Positions 6,029 to 11,152 of a stretch of DNA of 11,152 nt are shown piece after piece. A program made the translations under genes and the position numbers. Numbering within the stretch: the first letter of the stretch is position 1; each line of letters begins with the position of its first letter. The DNA is taken from NCBI GenBank assembly GCA_035943355.1, contig DASZCG010000050.1, forward strand, positions 1-11,152, given 5' to 3'. The DNA comes from 20CM-2-65-7 sp035943355. GTDB lineage: Bacteria; Gemmatimonadota; Gemmatimonadetes; Gemmatimonadales; GWC2-71-9. Below the pieces are notes generated by a model that searched no databases, was not told where the DNA came from, and saw nothing but the letters and a program-made list of their open reading frames with translations.

Positions 6029-8572
6029 CTAGCTCCAGGACGCGGGCACGCCGATGCTGTGCATGGCAAAGAATTCTTCCAGCTCGCGCCGCACGTCCGG
6101 CCAGTTGCCGATCGCTTTCGTGGCGGGGGGGAGGCCCTCCAGCATGGTGGGCCCATACCGTTTCGTTACGACCCGCCGGTCTAGGAGTACTACCGCGCCC
6201 ACATCCGATTTTGTGCGAATCAATCGGCCGAACCCCTGTTTCAGCTTGAGTGCGGCGAGCGGCACGAGGTAGTGCGTGAAGCCATCGACCCCCGCTTCCG
6301 TGAGACGCTCCAGCCGGGCCGCGGTTAGCGGCTCACTGGGCACTTTGAACGGGAGCTTCGCGAGGATCAACACGCGCAGGGCGCGACCGGGGACGTCGAC
6401 GCCTTCCCAGAACGAATCGGTTCCCAACAGAATCGCCGAGCCGGCGTCGCGGAAGCGGCGCAGCAGCTGATCGCGCTGCCCCTCGCCCTGCACCAGCAGC
6501 GGCCAGCGGCCGCCCAGCTGCCCGCGGATCGTGTCGGCGGTGCGGCGCAGCGCGCCGTGGCTGGTGAACAGCGCGAAAATGCCGCCATCGGACGCGTGGG
6601 CCAGCTCGAGCAGCACGCGCGACACGGCAGCGCCATGTCCGGGCTCGTCGTCCTTCGGCTCCGGAATGTCGGTGGGAATCCCGAACACACATTGCGCGCC
6701 AAAATCGAACGGCGACGGCAGCACCTCCCGCACCACCACGCGCGACGGCGGCAGCGACAGCCCGAGCCGCTCCTCGAGAAAGGTGAACTCGCCACCGGCG
6801 GCGAGCGTCGCGCTCGTGAGCACGACGGTCTCCACACGATCGAACAGCGCGTCTTTCAGGACCGGCGCGAGATCGAGCGGCACTGCAGAGAGCGTGAGAT
6901 TGGGTGTGCGGCGACCGCGCCGTTCCAGCCATCTGACCGACGGTCCGGCGGCCGGACGGCCGGCCGGTCGGACCGGCTGGAGCGTCGCCTTCAGGCCCTC
7001 GGCGGCCGCATCCAGGCGTCGCACGACGCCGCGCAGCTCGCCGATCAGACGCGTGCGCATCTCAGCGGGATCGTCGATCGAGAGGCGATCGGCGATCGTT
7101 TCCACGGCGTCGCGCAACTTGGAAAACGCGATGAGCAGATTGTCGAGCGCCACGTCCAGCCCTTCGCGCCACACGCCATCGCTCGAGAAGGAATCGGTCA
7201 GGCGCAGCACGGGCGTGGGTCCCTGCTCCGTATCCAGCCGGCGCGCCAGTCTGGCGAACAGCTCGTCGGCCCAGCGGCGCGCAGCGAGCAGCGCGTCGAA
7301 CACCGTGCGCGTGAGCAAGTCGCGGCTCGCGGACGCGAGCAGGTCGTCCCGCGTGCCGAGCTCCGTGGCAAGCGCCGGCAGCAGTCCGCGGCCGTTGCGC
7401 TCCAGGCGGCCGAGCAGCCGCTGCACGCCGATCATGCTGACCTGTGTGCCGAGGTGCTGCGCGGCGACGTCCTCGAGGTGGTGTGCCTCGTCGAGCACGA
7501 GCCGGCGGTAGGGCGGCAGCACGGCGGCTTCCTGCCAGTTGTCGGACGCGATGCGCACCGCGAGATCGGATGCCAGCAGGTGGTGGTTGACGACGACGAC
7601 ATCGGCTTCGGCGGCGCGGCGTCGCGCTGCGAAGACAAAGCACTGATCGAAGTGCGGGCACTTGAGTCGCGTGCACAGGTCCGACTCGGCCGCCACCGCG
7701 TCCCACACGTCGCTCGACGGCTCTTCCACGAGATCGGCGAGGCTGCCGTCGGCGGTGCGGGAGGCCCATCCCGCGATCGCCTCGAGCTCGGCGGCGCGCG
7801 CGTTGTCGAACAGCGATTCCTGGCCGGCGCGCGCCTGCTCGAGCCGCGAGAGACAGAGATAGTTCCGCCAGCCCTTGAGCAGCGCGAACGTCACGCCGCG
7901 CTCGCCGGTGGAGAAGGCGCGCGCGAGAATCGGCAAGTCCTTGCCGACGAGCTGCTCCTGCAGGTTGATCGTATTGGTCGAGACGATCGTCCGCTCGCCG
8001 TTCACGCGCGCCCATTCGAGCGCGGGGACGAGATAGGCGAACGACTTGCCGACCCCCGTGCCCGCCTCGAGCAGCGCAATCCCGCCGTCGTTGTACGTGT
8101 CGGCGACGTAGGCCGCCATGTCGCGCTGGCCCGGCCGATCTTCGAATGCGGCGCTGCCCAGCACGCGGGCCACGGGGCCGGATTCGGTCAGCAGGCCGGC
8201 GACGTCGAGCGAATCGAGGCGGGTGACAGTGCGAGCACGCGGGCACTCAACGACGACGTACAACGTACCGACGTCATTGTCGACGATCCCGAAACCGACC
8301 CCTTCGTCATGCAGCCGCGCCGCGACGTGGAGATCGGCGCCAGAGGGCTCGAGAAAACCGCTGGGATGGTTGTGGAGCAGCATCTCGCCGCGTGTCGCGA
8401 CCCCGGGGAGCGCGAGCACGGCGTCGATCGTGCCCCGCGCCACCACCCGCGCATCCGTGAGCGTGCCGTTGGGATCGGCGCGCACCACGAACGACACCTC
8501 GCGCCCGTGGGCCGCGGCGATCTCGTCCTGCAACAGGGTTCGCGCGCCCGCCGCCAGGCGCTCGACGCTCAC
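6029..8572 (-). CDS. DinG/XPD-type Fe-S helicase with N-terminal RadC-like JAMM domain
   Basis: Predicted 847 aa superfamily 2, 5'-3' DNA helicase. Residues 1-112 form a RadC-like JAMM/MPN domain: Glu25 (GREVSFVV), then HNHPSGFLEPSGAD at 67-80, matching HxHx7SxxD exactly (His67, His69, Ser77, Asp80). The DinG part follows: Q motif near RPGQ (146-149), Walker A AGTGVGKS (170-177), iron-sulfur cysteines Cys240, Cys300, Cys305 and Cys311, DEAH at 361-364, TSATL at 586-590, FWEGVDVPG at 721-729 and QGFGRLIR at 779-786. DinG-type helicases act on forked DNA, R-loops and repair intermediates; in Firmicutes the N-terminal partner is usually a DnaQ-like 3'-5' exonuclease, so a JAMM domain in that place is unusual. 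Start is GTG at 8572-8570, overlapping the upstream TGA (GTGA). A low-complexity GC-rich Pro/Arg/Ala linker lies near 531-548. Confidence 0.93.
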   Translation of the reverse strand: MSVERLAAGARTLLQDEIAAAHGREVSFVVRADPNGTLTDARVVARGTIDAVLALPGVATRGEMLLHNHPSGFLEPSGADLHVAARLHDEGVGFGIVDNDVGTLYVVVECPRARTVTRLDSLDVAGLLTESGPVARVLGSAAFEDRPGQRDMAAYVADTYNDGGIALLEAGTGVGKSFAYLVPALEWARVNGERTIVSTNTINLQEQLVGKDLPILARAFSTGERGVTFALLKGWRNYLCLSRLEQARAGQESLFDNARAAELEAIAGWASRTADGSLADLVEEPSSDVWDAVAAESDLCTRLKCPHFDQCFVFAARRRAAEADVVVVNHHLLASDLAVRIASDNWQEAAVLPPYRRLVLDEAHHLEDVAAQHLGTQVSMIGVQRLLGRLERNGRGLLPALATELGTRDDLLASASRDLLTRTVFDALLAARRWADELFARLARRLDTEQGPTPVLRLTDSFSSDGVWREGLDVALDNLLIAFSKLRDAVETIADRLSIDDPAEMRTRLIGELRGVVRRLDAAAEGLKATLQPVRPAGRPAAGPSVRWLERRGRRTPNLTLSAVPLDLAPVLKDALFDRVETVVLTSATLAAGGEFTFLEERLGLSLPPSRVVVREVLPSPFDFGAQCVFGIPTDIPEPKDDEPGHGAAVSRVLLELAHASDGGIFALFTSHGALRRTADTIRGQLGGRWPLLVQGEGQRDQLLRRFRDAGSAILLGTDSFWEGVDVPGRALRVLILAKLPFKVPSEPLTAARLERLTEAGVDGFTHYLVPLAALKLKQGFGRLIRTKSDVGAVVLLDRRVVTKRYGPTMLEGLPPATKAIGNWPDVRRELEEFFAMHSIGVPASWS

Positions 8573-9864
8573 GTCTTGAGCTCGCGCTTCTTGGCTGCGG
8601 GAAAGAGCACGTTGTTCAAGATGAGCCGGTAGCCCGGCGAATGCGGATGCAACGACAGATCCGTGGGAGGATCACCGATCTGGTGTTGCGCGTCCTCGGG
8701 ATCGTGGCCGCCGAAGAAGGTCCAGGTCCCCTTCCCCAGGTCGCCGTGCACGTACTTCACCCACGGCGCGCTTTCTTCGTCGCCCATGATGGTGACGCCC
8801 GGTTTGAGACGATTGCGCATGAACGACGTCGTCAACCCGTAGAAATCGGGGATCACGCCGCGATGATTCTGCACGAGCATCGTTGGCACGGGATCGATTT
8901 TGGCGCTGAAGTTGAAGAGCGTGAACGCGCCCAGCGGCTGGCGGCGCGAGCCGCCGTTCACCTGATGGCCGTCGATATCGGAGAAGCTCGCCACCAGGGG
9001 ATTGGGCTCGAGATGCGCTCCCGTGAAAGCAAAGCTTTGCGACCAATCGAGTTTGGAGTCGGCGTCGGGATCGATCGGGGTGCCGTCCGCGAATGCCGCG
9101 GCGATATCCACGTTCTTTGCCGCGAGCGCGAGGTCGATCGTTTCGGTCGCGGTGCACATCGCGAACAGAAACCCGCCGTTCTCGACATAGCCGTGTATGC
9201 CCCGCGCGACCGCTTTCTTCAAGTCCGGCACCGTCTGGAAACCGAGCCGCCGCGCCATCTCCGTGTTGCGCTGCACCATCTCGGCGAGCCACGGCATGCC
9301 GGAGTAAATAAGGAAGAACTTGGAGTACTGGCCGGTGAAGTCCTCATGATGCAGATGCAGCCAGTCGAAATTCCGCAGCGATCCATTCATGACTTCGGGG
9401 TCCCAGATCTTGGTGAACGGAATCCCGGCATACTGCAGCACCATCGTGACCGCGTCGTCCCACGGTGCGGCGTTGGGCGGCGCGTACACAGCGACCTTCG
9501 GCGCCTTCTCGAGCGGCACGGCGTCCATGTTGCTGGCTTCGATTTCCCCACGAATGGACGTCAGCGCGCTGTCGACCGGCTCGGCGCGAATCCCGTTCAG
9601 CGCCGCGTCGCGCCGGAGCGCCTCGAGATCGGGAATCAGGAACGAGCCGCCGCGATAGTTGAGCAGCCACTCGGCTTTGAGACCGGCCTGGATGGCGCGA
9701 TAGGTGAGACCATAGGCCTTGAGGTGATCGGTCTGGGCGTCGTCCATGGGGATCAACAACGACGCTACGACGCTCCGGCGGTACGCCGGTACGTGGAGCC
9801 AGTCGTACAGGCCGAAAGTAGCGACGGAGCGTCCTAGCGTCGTAACGAAGTCTCTGCGCTTCAT
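8569..9864 (-). CDS. Exported GATase-like protein of the family labelled 'asparagine synthetase B'
   Basis: Protein of 431 aa. The start is ATG at 9864, overlapping the TPR-gene stop (ATGA); an extension to 10008 would lie wholly inside that gene. The N terminus MKRRDFVTTLGRSVATFG has a twin-arginine pattern and suggests Tat export or anchoring. The block LLIPMDDAQTDHLKAYGLTY and the LLNYRGGSFLIPDLEA stretch recall proteins from Bacteroidetes and relatives annotated 'asparagine synthetase B' (from memory). I see no N-terminal Cys2 or AsnB ATP-binding motifs. From about residue 122 the sequence looks like a class I glutamine amidotransferase-like fold: VAVYAPPNAAPWDD, a nucleophile-elbow-like GGFLFAMCTATE with Cys237, and FFGGHDPED with His387 near the end. 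Enzymatic activity is unproven. The gene couples to the helicase by a 4-base overlap. Confidence 0.75.
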   Translation of the reverse strand: MKRRDFVTTLGRSVATFGLYDWLHVPAYRRSVVASLLIPMDDAQTDHLKAYGLTYRAIQAGLKAEWLLNYRGGSFLIPDLEALRRDAALNGIRAEPVDSALTSIRGEIEASNMDAVPLEKAPKVAVYAPPNAAPWDDAVTMVLQYAGIPFTKIWDPEVMNGSLRNFDWLHLHHEDFTGQYSKFFLIYSGMPWLAEMVQRNTEMARRLGFQTVPDLKKAVARGIHGYVENGGFLFAMCTATETIDLALAAKNVDIAAAFADGTPIDPDADSKLDWSQSFAFTGAHLEPNPLVASFSDIDGHQVNGGSRRQPLGAFTLFNFSAKIDPVPTMLVQNHRGVIPDFYGLTTSFMRNRLKPGVTIMGDEESAPWVKYVHGDLGKGTWTFFGGHDPEDAQHQIGDPPTDLSLHPHSPGYRLILNNVLFPAAKKRELKT

Positions 9865-11152
9865 GACTTCGGAATCGCCCCCTTCGCGCGCTCCAGCTCC
9901 CGCCGCGCCTGGGGGACGACGGCGCTGCTGGGATATGTCAGAATCAGGTGCTCGAGGTGCGGAATCGCTTCGGCCGCCTGTCCTTGACGGATCAAGAGGC
10001 GCGACCACTCCAGCTCCGCCGCTGCCGGCGCGGCGCCTTCACCGCCACCGCGCACGACTTCGTCGAACAACGCCACGGCGGTGATCTCCTGCTGCGGGCC
10101 GAGCCGCGCCGCGAGTTGTCCCCCGAGGAGGAGAACCTCCAGGCGTCCGCCCTGGACCGGCAGGCGCCCGGCGGCACGGCGCAGCCCGCCCACCGCCGCG
10201 AGGGAGTCGCCGCGCGCGAGCGTCAGGAGCGCCGCGCCCAGCTCGGGGCTGGACGGCTCCTGCACGCGCTGCAACAGGGCCATCATCGCGGTGCGATCCG
10301 TCGCCGCCGCGCGATCAGTCGCATACGGCCCGGCAACGCGGAACGCGTCCATCGCGCGCTTCAGGTCGCCCCGATACAGCGCGATCCAGCCGCGCTGCGC
10401 GATGGCAGCGACGCTCGAGTCGTCTGCCAGTGCCGCCGCCGCGCGATCGAGCTCGCCGCGCATGATGCGCGCCTGTGCGAGCGACAACCGCAAGCCCGCG
10501 CGGTCGTCTGCGGATATCCCGGCGCTGCTGTCACTCGCCAGCCGCCGCTCGACGACGTCGAGCTGGCCGTCCGCGATCAACAGCTGCAGCAAAGCCGCCT
10601 GACCGACGCCGTGAGGGTCGCTATGAGACTCGAGTACGCGGCGCGCGGCGGCGCGGTCATTGCCTTCCAACAGCTCGCGCACCGCCTCGGCGCGCGCGCG
10701 CTCCGCCAACGGCGAGGGCACGAGATCCGCCCATCGGCTCAGCGCGAGGCCGCGGACGCGATGCCCTTCGGGCGTCGTGAGCGCTGCCGCGAGATCGGTG
10801 AAACGCCGCAAGGCCGCCTGCGTCTCCGCATCGTCGCTCCCCAGCGTGGATTCGAACGCGGCCCATGCTTCAGTCGGCTGGCCCCATGTGAGGAGCATCT
10901 CCGCGCCCAGGCGTCGCGCTGCTACGCCAGCGTCCGGGCCGATCAGGATGCGCGTGATCCGGTCGCGCATCGGGCTGGGCGCATCGGAGAGCTGGCTCGC
11001 CGCGTTGGGCTCGACGTCGGGTGACTCCGTGACGGCACGTGCCCACTCGCGCGCCGCGGCCTCCCAGTTCCCCGCTCGTTGCTCCAGCTCGGCCAGCTCG
11101 ATCGCGAGCGTTCCCGCGCCGCCCAGCGCTCTGCGGCCGGTCAGGTACGCGC
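9861..11152 (-). CDS. TPR-like repeat protein, 5' end beyond the window
   Basis: The frame is open to the right edge; reading on past the internal ATG at 10970 gives AELEQRAGNWEAAAREWARA, clearly repeat-like coding sequence, so that ATG is not the start. At least 429 residues are visible. They consist of Ala/Leu/Arg-rich helical pairs of about 34 residues resembling tetratricopeptide repeats, for example RGWIALYRGDLKRAMDAF, LLIRQGQAAEAIPHLEHLI and RREVLESH-like helices. The C-terminal repeat YPSSAVVPQARRELERAKG resembles the outer-membrane lipoprotein/TolA-associated YbgF-type repeat. Such proteins are scaffolds; no catalytic motif is seen. Its stop overlaps the next gene's ATG. The N terminus, including any signal peptide, cannot be judged. 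Confidence 0.8.
   Translation of the reverse strand, partial: AYLTGRRALGGAGTLAIELAELEQRAGNWEAAAREWARAVTESPDVEPNAASQLSDAPSPMRDRITRILIGPDAGVAARRLGAEMLLTWGQPTEAWAAFESTLGSDDAETQAALRRFTDLAAALTTPEGHRVRGLALSRWADLVPSPLAERARAEAVRELLEGNDRAAARRVLESHSDPHGVGQAALLQLLIADGQLDVVERRLASDSSAGISADDRAGLRLSLAQARIMRGELDRAAAALADDSSVAAIAQRGWIALYRGDLKRAMDAFRVAGPYATDRAAATDRTAMMALLQRVQEPSSPELGAALLTLARGDSLAAVGGLRRAAGRLPVQGGRLEVLLLGGQLAARLGPQQEITAVALFDEVVRGGGEGAAPAAAELEWSRLLIRQGQAAEAIPHLEHLILTYPSSAVVPQARRELERAKGAIPKS

Noticed and set aside
6557..8632. 691-codon open frame on the plus strand opposite the helicase
   Set aside because: It is the antisense shadow of a gene with complete helicase motifs. Its product is Arg/His/Ala-rich with no recognisable domain, as expected in high-GC DNA.
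8641..9837. 398-codon plus-strand frame opposite the amidotransferase-like gene
   Set aside because: Shadow composition (Arg/His/Glu/Val-rich), no motif, and no ribosome binding site seen. The opposite strand has clear family blocks.
9865..10008. N-terminal extension of the amidotransferase-like protein
   Set aside because: It lies inside the TPR-like gene; the ATG at 9864 gives a twin-arginine leader and a 4-base overlap typical of operons.
10968..10970. ATG at 10970 as the start of the TPR-like gene
   Set aside because: The frame stays open to the window edge and the upstream residues look like further repeats, so the gene begins outside the window.
9948..11024. 358-codon plus-strand frame opposite the TPR-like gene
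   Set aside because: Antisense shadow of repeat-rich coding sequence; Arg/Gln/Ala-rich with no domain.

Overview
The window is about 11 kb of GC-rich bacterial chromosome. High GC, exported M20 peptidases and amidohydrolases with 'AAQ/SAQ'-type signal peptides, frequent GTG starts and short intergenic gaps suggest Gemmatimonadota or a related environmental phylum. That assignment is an inference from style and family content; there is no rRNA or marker gene here.

Layout. Positions 1-974 (+ strand) hold two small predicted lipoproteins: a cupredoxin-fold protein, whose start codon lies just off the left edge, and a CHRD-domain protein with a strong ribosome binding site. They converge on a strong hairpin at 1004-1038. 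Everything from 1048 to the right edge is one minus-strand gene string of eight genes with almost no gaps. In transcription order (right to left) these are: a TPR-like protein (5' end off the right edge), a family often labelled 'asparagine synthetase B' that looks more like a class I amidotransferase-like fold, a DinG/XPD-type iron-sulfur helicase with an N-terminal RadC-like JAMM domain, a small dimeric alpha-beta barrel (ABM-like) protein, a class I/II PLP aminotransferase of DapL type, a membrane-anchored Pro/Ala-rich TonB-like protein, an exported M20 metallopeptidase and an exported metal-dependent amidohydrolase. Most junctions overlap by 1-4 bases or nearly touch, so translational coupling is likely.

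How they work together. The last two genes make a plausible exported peptide or N-acyl amino acid degradation pair, and the aminotransferase could act on amino acids. The helicase and the amidotransferase-like gene have no obvious link to them, so this may simply be a compact chromosomal operon.

Most interesting points: the JAMM-helicase fusion with the complete JAMM signature and four iron-sulfur cysteines; a decayed 42-bp copy of the 3' end of the TonB-like gene inside the terminator region; a REP-like pair of palindromes that appears to supply the N terminus of the amidohydrolase, forcing a TTG start; and the conflict between the 'AsnB' label and visible class I amidotransferase-like residues. 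I found no CRISPR array, tRNA, rRNA, transposase or prophage gene. No stretch over 300 bases lacks a gene.
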